The position numbers and the translations under genes were made by a program. This document shows, in pieces, positions 1 to 8,479 of a DNA stretch of 64,000 nt. How positions within the stretch are numbered: position 1 is the stretch's first letter; each line of letters begins with the position of its first letter. Below the pieces are notes generated by a model. That model saw only the letters and a list, made by a program, of their open reading frames with translations. It was not told the DNA's origin and did not search any database. This stretch comes from Clostridia bacterium. GTDB lineage: Bacteria > Bacillota > Clostridia > Lachnospirales > Lachnospiraceae. Location: contig QKJQ01000013.1 in the NCBI GenBank assembly GCA_003249225.1, positions 62,001 through 126,000 on the forward strand, read 5' to 3'.

Positions 1-904
1 TGCCAATCATAAATGCTTTGGGATCTACTGTGAGTCCAAGCTCTTTCTGCAATGCCATTTTATTCTTGACCTTTTCTTTACGGAACGTGACCGGGTCATA
101 GTTTCTAATGATCTGCTTATCTGTCGCCGGATCATACTCCTCATAGTCTATACCATTCAGAATACCTAAAAGATTACCTGATCTGGCGGATATCAGACCA
201 TTCAGCCCCTCACCGTAAAATCCTGTCTGAATTTCCTGAGCATACGTAGGACTCACGGTTGTGATATAGTCCGAAAAAACAATGCCTGCTTTCAGATAAT
301 TGGAATTTCCATAGGCTTCCATCTTGTCTGGCGTAAAATAAAAATCCGGAAGACCGGTAATATCTTTGACACTCTTTTTATCCCAGACACCCTGGAATTT
401 AAGATTGTGAATTGTCATAATTGTTTTGATACCGCGGAAGATCTCTCCCTGCTGGAATCTTTCATTCAGATATGCCGGTATCAGTCCTGTCTGCCAGTCA
501 TGGCAGTGTATAATGTCCGGTCGAAATTCCAACAGCGGTATTGCTGATAACACAGCCTTTGAGAAAAAAGCAAATTTCTCAATATCCTCATATATGTTTC
601 CATATGGCTTGTAACCAGAAAAGTAGTATTCATTATCGATAAAATAAAAAATAACCCCTTCGTACTCCAGTTCCATAATTCCAACATACTGGTTTCTCCA
701 TGCAAGATCCATATAAAAATGCGTTTTATACTGCATCTTGGAACGATAATCTTCCGGGATAGCCAGATACTTTGGAAGTATTATACGGACATCAAAATTT
801 TCTTTATCAATATATTTTGGCAGTGAACCCACGACATCAGCCAAGCCTCCCGTCTTAATAAACGGTACACATTCTGATGCTGCAAACAAAATATTCGTTT
901 TCAT
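1..904 (-). CDS. glgA: Glycogen synthase, N-terminal part (cut by window edge)
   Basis: ADP-glucose-dependent alpha-1,4-glucan synthase of glycosyltransferase family 5, which extends glycogen in the cytoplasm. The first 301 codons are in the window and the 3' end lies beyond base 1. The GT5 N-terminal signature KTGGLADVVGSLP is at residues 17-29, and the N-terminal Rossmann domain continues with HCHDWQTG and TIHNLKFQG motifs. The start is the ATG at 902-904, preceded by GGAGG at a suitable distance. A TATAAT-like -10 lies on the minus strand at 947-952, so it may have its own promoter, although it follows recN in the same direction. Family assignment is secure; nothing can be said about the missing C-terminal half. 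Confidence 0.95.
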   Translation of the reverse strand, partial: MKTNILFAASECVPFIKTGGLADVVGSLPKYIDKENFDVRIILPKYLAIPEDYRSKMQYKTHFYMDLAWRNQYVGIMELEYEGVIFYFIDNEYYFSGYKPYGNIYEDIEKFAFFSKAVLSAIPLLEFRPDIIHCHDWQTGLIPAYLNERFQQGEIFRGIKTIMTIHNLKFQGVWDKKSVKDITGLPDFYFTPDKMEAYGNSNYLKAGIVFSDYITTVSPTYAQEIQTGFYGEGLNGLISARSGNLLGILNGIDYEEYDPATDKQIIRNYDPVTFRKEKVKNKMALQKELGLTVDPKAFMIG

Positions 905-1003
905 CCCATTCCTCCGGTATCAAGTATCAAATGCATAGCTTTATTTATTATACACTAAAAAATTCGAATAGAAAAGCAAAAAGCCTTTTCTAAACTATTT
1001 TAG

Positions 1004-2695
1004 TTATTTTTCTCTGTTTTTTCTCTTTATATCGCTTGCCATCTGCAGCATTTCCTGTGCATTTTTTCTTACTGAGTCAGTAATGACAGCACCGCCAAGC
1101 ATACGGGCTATCTCATCAACACTTGCATCCTCATTCAGCTTCACGATTCGTGTCGTTGTCGTATTCTTCTCGACCACTTTATCGATCAAGTAATGGGAAT
1201 CCGCCATGGAAGCAATCTGAGGAAGATGCGTAATACAAAGAACCTGATGATTTCCTGCAATCAGACTCAGGCGCTCCGATACTTTCTGTGCTGTTCTTCC
1301 GCTGATTCCGGTATCGATTTCATCAAAGATCAATGTTTCGATTGCATCTTTATCTGCAAGAACAGATTTGATTGCAAGCATAATTCTGGAAAGTTCACCA
1401 CCGGATGCAACTTTACTCAAGGACTGCACGGTCTCTCCCGGGTTCAAGGAAATCAGGTACTCAACGTCATCACAGCCATTCGCACCAAAGGATGCTTCTT
1501 CAAATCGAATGTTAAAGATAACTTCCTGGAAATTAAGTTCTTTCAATGCCTTTGTTATAACCATTTCCAGTTCTATTGCGACTTTCTTTCTTATTTCGGT
1601 AAGCTGCTTTGACCAATCACGCAGTTTCTTTTCATTTTCTTCTGTCTGCTTTCGTAATCGATTCAGATAAGCATCATAATCCAAATAATGTTCCAGCTTT
1701 TCATTTGCTTCTTTTTCAAAGATAAGTATATCCTCAATGGTACGGCCATACTTTGCTTCAAGGGTATGGATCAGGTCAAGTCTTTCACTTGCAGCACTAA
1801 GCTCTTCCTGGCTGTCTTCCATCTCATCAAGATACTCTGCCAATGACCGGTTAAAATCATCCAGCAGTGATTCAATCTCCCTGATCTGACCCTCATAGTC
1901 AGAAAGTGCCATATCAAATTCAGCCGCTCTGCCCATTTGTTTCACTGCTTTTCCAATCAGATAAGCCGCAGATTCATCATCGCCGCCAACTGCACCATAA
2001 GCTGCACCGACCGCTTCCTGAATCACGCGCGCATTGGACAGTTTGCGGTAAGATCTTTCCAGTTCTTCCTCTTCTCCTGATTGTAACCTTGCCGATGCGA
2101 TCTCGTTTACCTCATATGTCAGCAGATCGGTCTCACGTTTTCTCTTTTCTTCGTCAACGGTTTCTTTTTCCAGGGTCTGTTTGCTTTTGTTATAGGCAAG
2201 AAATGCATTTTTAACATTTTCTTTGCATTCTGTTAAATCATCTTTGGCGAAGCGGTCAAGAATCTCCAGGTGATTCTTCTTATATAGAAGCGACTGATGC
2301 TCGTGCTGTCCGTGAATATCAAGAAGGAGTTCAGCAATCTCATTCACAGCATGCAAGGATGCCATCTCTCCATTGATTTTCATGACACTTCTGCCATTTG
2401 CCATTATTTTTCTGGAAAATAGTATTAAATTGTCGTCAATGCAAAGATCAAGTTCTTTCATTTTTTCAAAAACATAAGGGTTCGAAGTTTCAAAAAGCAG
2501 ATCGATCAAGGCATATTCTGCTCCCTTTCGAACCATCTCTTTCGATGTCTTCCCACCAAGCACCGCGCCAATGGAACCGATCAGAATTGATTTTCCAGAA
2601 CCGGTCTCCCCCGTCAGTATATTCAGATGTTCATAAAAATCAATTTCCAGTTCATCAATAATTGCGAAATCTTTTACATGTAAGCTCTGCAGCAT
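1004..2695 (-). CDS. recN: DNA repair protein RecN
   Basis: SMC-like ATPase that acts early in recombinational repair of double-strand breaks. At 563 residues it has the usual RecN length. The Walker A motif GETGSGKS is at residues 29-36, a long coiled-coil middle region follows (about 150-380), and the C-terminal half has the signature VASGGELSR and the Walker B stretch FDEIDTGISG. The ATG at 2693-2695 follows AGGAGA. A promoter with TTGAAT and TACTAT lies about 60 bases upstream. No other repair genes flank it; it sits between the fucosidase gene and glgA, all on the minus strand. Confidence 0.96.
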   Translation of the reverse strand: MLQSLHVKDFAIIDELEIDFYEHLNILTGETGSGKSILIGSIGAVLGGKTSKEMVRKGAEYALIDLLFETSNPYVFEKMKELDLCIDDNLILFSRKIMANGRSVMKINGEMASLHAVNEIAELLLDIHGQHEHQSLLYKKNHLEILDRFAKDDLTECKENVKNAFLAYNKSKQTLEKETVDEEKRKRETDLLTYEVNEIASARLQSGEEEELERSYRKLSNARVIQEAVGAAYGAVGGDDESAAYLIGKAVKQMGRAAEFDMALSDYEGQIREIESLLDDFNRSLAEYLDEMEDSQEELSAASERLDLIHTLEAKYGRTIEDILIFEKEANEKLEHYLDYDAYLNRLRKQTEENEKKLRDWSKQLTEIRKKVAIELEMVITKALKELNFQEVIFNIRFEEASFGANGCDDVEYLISLNPGETVQSLSKVASGGELSRIMLAIKSVLADKDAIETLIFDEIDTGISGRTAQKVSERLSLIAGNHQVLCITHLPQIASMADSHYLIDKVVEKNTTTTRIVKLNEDASVDEIARMLGGAVITDSVRKNAQEMLQMASDIKRKNREK

Positions 2696-2749
2696 AGATT
2701 GTCTCCTAATTTCAGAAGAATTGTGTGTTGTATAGAATCAGTTAATTTT

Positions 2750-2778
2750 ATAGTAGCATCTGTTTTGTAATAATTCAA
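2750..2778 (-). promoter_or_regulatory. Predicted sigma-A promoter of recN
   Basis: Minus-strand -35 TTGAAT (2773-2778) and -10 TACTAT (2750-2755), separated by 17 bases and about 55 bases upstream of the recN start. No LexA-like box was recognised next to it. Confidence 0.6.
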
Positions 2779-2872
2779 CATTGTATCTTACAAAGCATAG
2801 TTTCATTCTGTAAAAATTCAATCGGATAACTTGTGCATTTTCACAACCCGGATTCTTAAATTATTTACTGGT

Positions 2873-4279
2873 TTAGTATACTCCAAGAAAGGAAAGTACC
2901 GGATTCACACGGGAATCTGTTATCCTTATTTTTAAGCTTCTGACGAAAATTCCAGACAGTGGAATTATTTTTTTATAACCGATAACGGTTCCTTTGTAAA
3001 GCTGCTGTCCTTCGTCATCCAGAATCTCGAAAGCTTCGATTCTCTGACTCATTTTAATATTCTCCTTCATGACCAGATAGGAAACTTTTGTATCTTCATG
3101 AAATTCAACAATAATTTCTGCTTTTTTCTTACCAGTATCCGGCTGGTATTCCGACTCATAATCATCCATCCGCACGTGCTCGATTTCTTTTCCAATTTGT
3201 TCGGAATCAGCAGAAAGTTTAGCATTATCAAGCAGATTTATACGAAAAGCGTCTCTAAGAAATTCACCGATCTCTGCCAGACGTCTGCAATCGTTTTCAT
3301 GGATTCTTCCTCTTCTGTCTGGTGGAATGTTAAGCAAAAAACACGCATTTCCGCCAACAGAATGAAAATAGACTGACAGCAGTTCCTGTAAAGAACGCAC
3401 TCTTTCGTCTTCCTCTTCATGATAGAACCACCCGGGACGTATGGAAGTGTTTACTTCTGCAGGATACCAGATCAGTTCTTCCTCTCCCTCAAGTGCAGTC
3501 CTGCTCCCAAGATCCTGGTCAGAAGCTTTGATCTTTCTATCTCTGAATGCTTCATCATCGGCCTGCTGACTGTTCTCTGCTATCATCTCTGTTTCACTGG
3601 TTCTTTTAGGTACAACACTCCATTCCGATTCTCTTGTATCGCCTGCCTCATTACCACACCACCGGATATCCGGTCCGCAAACACTGATACAGGCTCCCGG
3701 CTGAAGTTCACGGATTACACTGTAATAACGTTCCCAGTCATAGATCTGCTTCTTCCCGTTGCTTCCTTCACCGCAGGCTCCATCGAACCATACAGAGAAT
3801 ACAGGACCATATCCTGTTAATAATTCACTCAGCTGGTTAACAAAATAATCATTATAACTCTCCCCATACCCATAGGTTTCCTGATTCCGGTCCCACGGAG
3901 ACAGATAGACACCAAACGCAATTCCTTCTTCACGGCAGGCATCCGATACTTCTTTTACAATATCGCCTTTTCCGTCTTTGTACGGGCTGTTCGCAACGGT
4001 ATGCTTTGTGTATTTACTTGGCCAGAGGCAAAATCCGTCGTGATGCTTACATGTCAGGATAATTCCTCTCATTCCTGCACTTTTCACTGCTTTAACCCAC
4101 TGCATAGCATCAAGATCAGTAGGGTCAAATATACTTTCCTCTTCTGTTCCATCGCCCCATTCTTTACCAGTAAATGTATTTACTGTAAAATGAAGAAAGG
4201 CGTAAAATTCCAAAGACTGATGTGCTAACTGCCTTTTTGCAGGCACAATGCTGATGTATTTCTGGTCTCTTTCGTCCAT
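2873..4279 (-). CDS. Alpha-L-fucosidase, glycoside hydrolase family 29
   Basis: Retaining alpha-L-fucosidase that removes terminal fucose from glycans. The N-terminal block HFTVNTFTGKEWGDG and the block TCKHHDGFCLWPS are typical of GH29, and the nucleophile aspartate is in VWFDGACG near residue 165. No signal peptide is visible, so it is probably cytoplasmic and acts on imported fucosylated oligosaccharides. The last 120 residues look like a beta-sandwich. At 468 residues it is a normal single-catalytic-domain length. ATG at 4277-4279 with AAGGAG seven bases upstream. It is separated from the galactan transporter operon by a terminator and has its own promoter, so co-regulation with that operon is not shown. 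Whether the substrate is plant (xyloglucan, rhamnogalacturonan) or host glycan is open. Confidence 0.9.
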   Translation of the reverse strand: MDERDQKYISIVPAKRQLAHQSLEFYAFLHFTVNTFTGKEWGDGTEEESIFDPTDLDAMQWVKAVKSAGMRGIILTCKHHDGFCLWPSKYTKHTVANSPYKDGKGDIVKEVSDACREEGIAFGVYLSPWDRNQETYGYGESYNDYFVNQLSELLTGYGPVFSVWFDGACGEGSNGKKQIYDWERYYSVIRELQPGACISVCGPDIRWCGNEAGDTRESEWSVVPKRTSETEMIAENSQQADDEAFRDRKIKASDQDLGSRTALEGEEELIWYPAEVNTSIRPGWFYHEEEDERVRSLQELLSVYFHSVGGNACFLLNIPPDRRGRIHENDCRRLAEIGEFLRDAFRINLLDNAKLSADSEQIGKEIEHVRMDDYESEYQPDTGKKKAEIIVEFHEDTKVSYLVMKENIKMSQRIEAFEILDDEGQQLYKGTVIGYKKIIPLSGIFVRSLKIRITDSRVNPVLSFLGVY

Positions 4280-4314
4280 AGTAAGACTCCTTTTGATTAA
4301 GCTTTATTTCTCCT

Positions 4315-4343
4315 ATCATACCTCTTTTTGCAATCAAAATCAA
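4315..4343 (-). promoter_or_regulatory. Predicted promoter of the GH29 gene
   Basis: Minus-strand -35 TTGATT (4338-4343), 17-base spacer and -10 TATGAT (4315-4320). It lies just downstream of the galactan-transporter terminator, so the fucosidase can be expressed separately. No copy of the LacI-type operator of the neighbouring operon is present here. Confidence 0.55.
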
Positions 4344-4348
4344 TGTTG

Positions 4349-4380
4349 TAAAAAAAGAGGAAGCTTATGGTTGCTTCCTC
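4349..4380 (-). terminator. Rho-independent terminator of the galactan transporter operon
   Basis: On the minus strand, AAAGAGGAAGC and GCTTCCTCTTT form a perfect stem around an eight-base loop and run into a T tract. It lies about 85 bases after the stop of the second permease gene. Confidence 0.9.
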
Positions 4381-4464
4381 TTTCGTGATTTTCTATTCTT
4401 ACAAGTACTTTCTAAAACCTTATACGACTGCTGTATCTGTTAATTCCTGCATCCTCCTGCGTTA

Positions 4465-5307
4465 TTAACCCTTTACAGAACCGCCCGTAATGCCTTCCAC
4501 ATAGAATTTCTGCATGAACATGAACAGAATAGAAATCGGTATGGATACCAGAACACCACCGGCACAGAACCTTGCAAAATAACTGTTAATCAATGTCTTA
4601 TCGAGCATTCTGTAAAGTCCGATCGCAACCGTTTGTTCGGAAGAAATTCCGGAATTCAGGATTATTCTTGCGAATATGAAATCCATCCACGGTACTAGGA
4701 AGGAACTGATGACCGTATAAACAATGATCGGTTTAGAAATCGGCAGAACGATCTTTGTAAAGATCTGCAGCTGGGATGCTCCTTCGATGCTGGCTGCTTC
4801 ACGCAGTGACTTTGAAATTGTATCAAAGAAACCTTTTGCGACCAGGTAACCCAGTCCCGAACTTCCCGAATAAACAAGGATCAGACCAATGCGTGTGTTC
4901 GTCATGTTCAGGGATTTCAAGATAAAATAAACAGCGATCATTGCCAGAAATCCCGGAAAAAGATTAAGAAGAATGGCAATGTTCATAAATGGTTTTCTCA
5001 TTTTGAACCGCATGCAGCTGATGGCATAGCTTACCATCAGTACGAACATGCTGGAAATAATACAGGTAAATACCGCTATCGTCAGCGTATTCATGAACCA
5101 GTTTGGGAACTGTGCTACCGTATCTGCATCAAAAAGCAAGAGCCGGTAATTCTGGAATGTCCACTGATCCGGGAAGAATTTGCTGATGTTGATGCCGGGA
5201 TAAGCGCTGAACGAAGTACAGAACAGCCAGATGATCGGTATTAACCAGATAAAAGCGAGTATGGCAAGGAAACCATGCCGAAGGATTGATTTGATCGTCT
5301 TTTTCAT
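4465..5307 (-). CDS. Carbohydrate ABC transporter permease, MalG/GanQ type
   Basis: Inner-membrane subunit of a carbohydrate uptake ABC transporter, with six predicted transmembrane helices in 280 residues. The EAA loop that contacts the ATPase reads EAASIEGASQLQIFTKIVLP at about residues 166-185, and the C-terminus GGSVKG is typical of MalG homologues. Its ATG overlaps the stop of the upstream permease gene as ATGA, indicating translational coupling. Context with a MalF-like permease, a binding protein, a GH53 galactanase and a LacI regulator matches the Bacillus subtilis gan locus, so galacto-oligosaccharides are the likely cargo (inference). No ATP-binding subunit is encoded nearby. Confidence 0.93.
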   Translation of the reverse strand: MKKTIKSILRHGFLAILAFIWLIPIIWLFCTSFSAYPGINISKFFPDQWTFQNYRLLLFDADTVAQFPNWFMNTLTIAVFTCIISSMFVLMVSYAISCMRFKMRKPFMNIAILLNLFPGFLAMIAVYFILKSLNMTNTRIGLILVYSGSSGLGYLVAKGFFDTISKSLREAASIEGASQLQIFTKIVLPISKPIIVYTVISSFLVPWMDFIFARIILNSGISSEQTVAIGLYRMLDKTLINSYFARFCAGGVLVSIPISILFMFMQKFYVEGITGGSVKG

Positions 5308-6734
5308 ACCTGAAAATTCTCCTCCTTATTCCCGCGTATCATCGAATTAAATGCAATCAGTGTAAAGATCGCACAAATTACGAAGACCAAAATACCGATG
5401 ACAGATGCCATCTTATAATTGTAATACTCGTTCGTTAATCGGAAGAGCCAGGTAATCAGAAGGTCGATTTCCTTTGCTCTTGAATTGGCAAGCGCCTGAT
5501 CAAGGGTAACATACACATCCTGTGTTAGCAGGTATATGACATTAAAGTTATTAATATTTCCAACGAATTGCGTTACCAGGAAGGGTCCTGTTACAAAAAG
5601 CATATAAGGCATTGTGATTCGTGTAAATTCCTGAAAACCGTTCGCCCCATCAATTCTGGCGCTTTCTCTGATGTCCATCGGAATATTCATAAGAACCCCT
5701 GTCGCGATCAGCATCAGGTAAGGAATACCCACCCACATATTAAGAAGAATGATCATAAATTTCGCCCATCCCGGACTCGTCAGGAATGGAATATAAGAGA
5801 TGTTCGCATTGACAAGACCAATGGATTGAAGTAAATGCGTTAATCCGATGTTACTGCAGATCGTGTTCACGATTCCGGTATCTGCAAAAAAGTTACGGAC
5901 CAGAAGCAGGGAAACGAACTGCGGAACTGCAATCGCAACCACAAAAAGCATTCTCCATACCCGTTGGAATTTTGTTTTCCTATTATTAATGAACATGGCA
6001 AGAAGTATTCCGCCGATATAGTTTGTGAATGTTGCAAAAAATGCCCATACAAGTGTCCAGCCAAGAACCGTACGGAACGCATAGCCAAAGCTGATCGTCA
6101 CGCTGTTGGTAAACATATTCTTAAAATTCTCGATTCCTACCCAGGTAAAAAGTGAAGTCGGCGGCATATGATTCTGATCGTAATTCGTGAATGCTACTGA
6201 AATCATGACCAGCAAGGGTATGATTGTAAAGGTCACAACACCCATGATTGGGAAGAATAACAACGTCATATGAAACTTATCGTTCTTGTATGCTCTGATA
6301 TCTTCAGAAATGCTGTTGATGTGTTTTCCGTTTTCAGCCAGCAGCTGAAGGTTTCTGACTCTCGTAATGTTGATAAAATATATGACAACAGACATAGTCA
6401 GGACAACAATGCATATAATTCCATACAGTAATATTTTAAAGGAATGATCATAATCATTCTCTTCATTTTTCATCGTTTCAAAGTTAAAGACAGATTCACG
6501 CTGTACCGTTCCAAGTGTTGTAATCTTTGACAGATAGGGTACCGCTACTGTAAACGCAAAGAAAATCACAACAAATTGAAATATTGTGATAATTAATCCC
6601 TTTATAATTTGTTTTCTCCGAAAATATCCTGCTCCCATAAGCAATGCCGACAACTTTACAAAGATATCCCCCTCAAGAAAGGATTTGCCAGGTCGAAGAA
6701 ATCCATCTTTCAATGCAATCAGTTTCTTATTCAT
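5304..6734 (-). CDS. Carbohydrate ABC transporter permease, MalF/GanP type
   Basis: Partner permease of the preceding entry. It has 476 residues, longer than a minimal permease because of extra N-terminal membrane segments (about residues 28-60 and 98-120) before the core six helices, as in MalF, MdxF and GanP. The EAA loop is ESARIDGANGFQEFTRITMP near residue 365. ATG at 6732-6734 after AAGGAG. It follows the binding-protein gene after a 144-base gap that contains a strong hairpin, and overlaps the second permease by four bases. Expected to be made with the binding protein from the LacI-controlled promoter near 8350. Substrate specificity is inferred from context only. Confidence 0.92.
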   Translation of the reverse strand: MNKKLIALKDGFLRPGKSFLEGDIFVKLSALLMGAGYFRRKQIIKGLIITIFQFVVIFFAFTVAVPYLSKITTLGTVQRESVFNFETMKNEENDYDHSFKILLYGIICIVVLTMSVVIYFINITRVRNLQLLAENGKHINSISEDIRAYKNDKFHMTLLFFPIMGVVTFTIIPLLVMISVAFTNYDQNHMPPTSLFTWVGIENFKNMFTNSVTISFGYAFRTVLGWTLVWAFFATFTNYIGGILLAMFINNRKTKFQRVWRMLFVVAIAVPQFVSLLLVRNFFADTGIVNTICSNIGLTHLLQSIGLVNANISYIPFLTSPGWAKFMIILLNMWVGIPYLMLIATGVLMNIPMDIRESARIDGANGFQEFTRITMPYMLFVTGPFLVTQFVGNINNFNVIYLLTQDVYVTLDQALANSRAKEIDLLITWLFRLTNEYYNYKMASVIGILVFVICAIFTLIAFNSMIRGNKEENFQV

Positions 6735-6822
6735 ATCGGCTCCTTATTCTACAGTTATGTTTAGAAAAATCAGAACAATAACTAACTGTATTCTTCCATA
6801 ATAAAGTTTCTTTTACAAGGTA

Positions 6823-6855
6823 ACCCACATACGAAATAAGATTTCGCATGTGGGT
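6823..6855 (-). other. Intercistronic hairpin between binding-protein and permease genes
   Basis: ACCCACAT pairs with ATGTGGGT, and inside it ATTTCG pairs with CGAAAT, around a three-base loop with one mismatch. On the minus strand no T run follows, so it is more likely an mRNA-stabilising or processing element that favours the binding-protein message than a full terminator. That role is an inference. Confidence 0.6.
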
Positions 6856-6878
6856 CAGTGTCATTAAAATGTAAGTGT

Positions 6879-8231
6879 TTATTGAACCGGTGCGGTAATA
6901 CCATCAACCATATTATCAACAAGAGTCTGAAGATCGGTTCCATCAATATTGCCTGCTGCTATAATAGCACCAAAGGTCTCGGTCGGTGACCAGTAGTTTC
7001 CGCCAACACGCTGAACAGTGGCATATAAAGACTGTTTTGCGAGTGCTGCAATTGCAGGGGATGCCTGAACAGAATCCGATGCTCCTGCTTCAACGTTGGA
7101 TGGTCCAAGACCTCTCTGTTCAAAACGTTTAACCTGATTGTCATAGTTCGTGATCCATTCAGCAAGATACATTGCCCAGCCTACGTTATCGGAATAAGCA
7201 TTTACACCGACAAGTTTATATCCTGCAAAACTTGACATCTGAACCTGCTGTCCCGCTACAGTATAGGTAGGTAATTTTGTTGCTGCATAATTATCTCCCC
7301 AGCTTTCTGCTGCTACGTTAGCATTCCAGGTTCCGTTAACACCTGCAATAATAGAACCATCCTGAACACCAGTAACGAAGGCCGCATCCCCAAGACTTAC
7401 AAAGCCCGGATTTGCTGCGATATCAAGCATTGCCTGAACAACATCAACCCCTTTGATTGCGGTGGTCGTTGAGTTCCAGTCACAAAGATTCGTTCCGTCT
7501 GGCTGAAGCTGGAGACTCAGTCCAGCGCCCTGGAAGAAGGAATACAGATACCAGCCACTGTCAAACTGCATTGTGATTTGTTTTCCGGCATTTGCTGCTA
7601 CTTCCATCATCTTATCAAGTGACATTACATCATCTTCTGTAAAATATTCTTTGTTATAGAACATGAAGTAACCATTATCTGCTGTCATTGGATAAGCATA
7701 TAACGTTCCGTCGGATGTTGCTGCTTTTACTGAACCTGCGTCAGCGCCGCCATTTGCTGCAATGATTGCATCGGTATCGATCTGTACTGCCTGCAATGCA
7801 CCTGCATTCACAAGTTCATTCAACTGATCGTCTGCAAATGCGAATACATCAGCTGCTGCTTCAATATCAGTAAGCACAGTATCTTTTGCGGTTGATTCAG
7901 ATTCAACACCAAGATTGATAACAAAATTTGCTTTGTCTGCGTAAGCTGCTTTAAAGGATTCAACCATTTCTGAAAGCATAGTCTGATCTTCTTCTGCTCC
8001 CCACATGGTCAATTCGATTGTTTCAAGATCGGTTGCCGGAGCAGAGGTAGCCGTTGCTTCTGCTGCTTTGGTCGGCTCTGGTGTAGCTGTTGCTGCTGTT
8101 GTGTCTGTTGTTGCTGCTGTTGTTGCGGTTGGTGTCGTATCTGTTGATGTCCCGGAATTGCTTCCGCATGCTGTCAGACTTGAAATCATCATTACCGCCA
8201 TTACAATTGCCAATAGTTTTCTTTTTTTCAT
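6879..8231 (-). CDS. Extracellular sugar-binding lipoprotein of the galactan transporter
   Basis: Solute-binding protein of the MalE/GanS type (family 1), anchored outside the membrane and delivering sugars to the two permeases encoded downstream. It has 450 residues with an N-terminal signal peptide ending in a lipobox LTAC, so the mature protein starts at Cys22. A Thr/Ala/Pro-rich linker covers about residues 23-68 and the binding fold follows. ATG at 8229-8231 after GAGGAGG. It is the first gene of the operon, driven by a consensus promoter with an operator at +1. Galacto-oligosaccharides from GH53 action are the probable ligands (inference from synteny). Confidence 0.92.
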   Translation of the reverse strand: MKKRKLLAIVMAVMMISSLTACGSNSGTSTDTTPTATTAATTDTTAATATPEPTKAAEATATSAPATDLETIELTMWGAEEDQTMLSEMVESFKAAYADKANFVINLGVESESTAKDTVLTDIEAAADVFAFADDQLNELVNAGALQAVQIDTDAIIAANGGADAGSVKAATSDGTLYAYPMTADNGYFMFYNKEYFTEDDVMSLDKMMEVAANAGKQITMQFDSGWYLYSFFQGAGLSLQLQPDGTNLCDWNSTTTAIKGVDVVQAMLDIAANPGFVSLGDAAFVTGVQDGSIIAGVNGTWNANVAAESWGDNYAATKLPTYTVAGQQVQMSSFAGYKLVGVNAYSDNVGWAMYLAEWITNYDNQVKRFEQRGLGPSNVEAGASDSVQASPAIAALAKQSLYATVQRVGGNYWSPTETFGAIIAAGNIDGTDLQTLVDNMVDGITAPVQ

Positions 8232-8312
8232 CGTTATTCCTCCTCAAGAATATTTCGAATCCATTTCAGAATAAACACTTGTGCAATATAACAGGAAAAT
8301 ATGTCCGTTGCG

Positions 8313-8322
8313 CAAACGGTTA
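8313..8322 (-). promoter_or_regulatory. LacI-family operator at the binding-protein promoter
   Basis: Core TAACCGTTTG on the minus strand, starting about 12 bases after the -10 and so covering the start of transcription. It matches the cores at 8453, 10720 and 12021. The nearby LacI-family gene is the obvious candidate regulator. Confidence 0.75.
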
Positions 8323-8334
8323 TCCTTTACACAT

Positions 8335-8363
8335 AGGATAGCAGAGTGATGTTTTATTGTCAA
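8335..8363 (-). promoter_or_regulatory. Sigma-A promoter of the galactan transporter operon
   Basis: Minus-strand -35 TTGACA (8358-8363), exact 17-base spacer and -10 TATCCT (8335-8340). The leader to the binding-protein start is about 95 bases and the operator sits at its 5' end. Confidence 0.85.
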
Positions 8364-8452
8364 TGTATATATTTTACGATAGAACATAATTTTATTTGTG
8401 CACATTTCACACATAAGTGCAACTACAGATTTCGTGTTGTTTTCATGGTTTG

Positions 8453-8462
8453 CAATCGGTTG
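8453..8462 (-). promoter_or_regulatory. Upstream (auxiliary) LacI-family operator
   Basis: Core CAACCGATTG on the minus strand, identical to the site at 12021. It lies between the stop of the GH53 gene and the transporter promoter, with its centre 140 bases upstream of the operator at 8313. No good promoter overlaps it, so it may support looping repression (inference). Confidence 0.65.
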
Positions 8463-8479
8463 CTCATAATATTCTACAC

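Noticed and set aside
2818-2832. A further LacI-type operator (CAATCGGATA)
   Set aside because: Only eight of ten core positions match, and it lies upstream of the recN -35 rather than at a start site.
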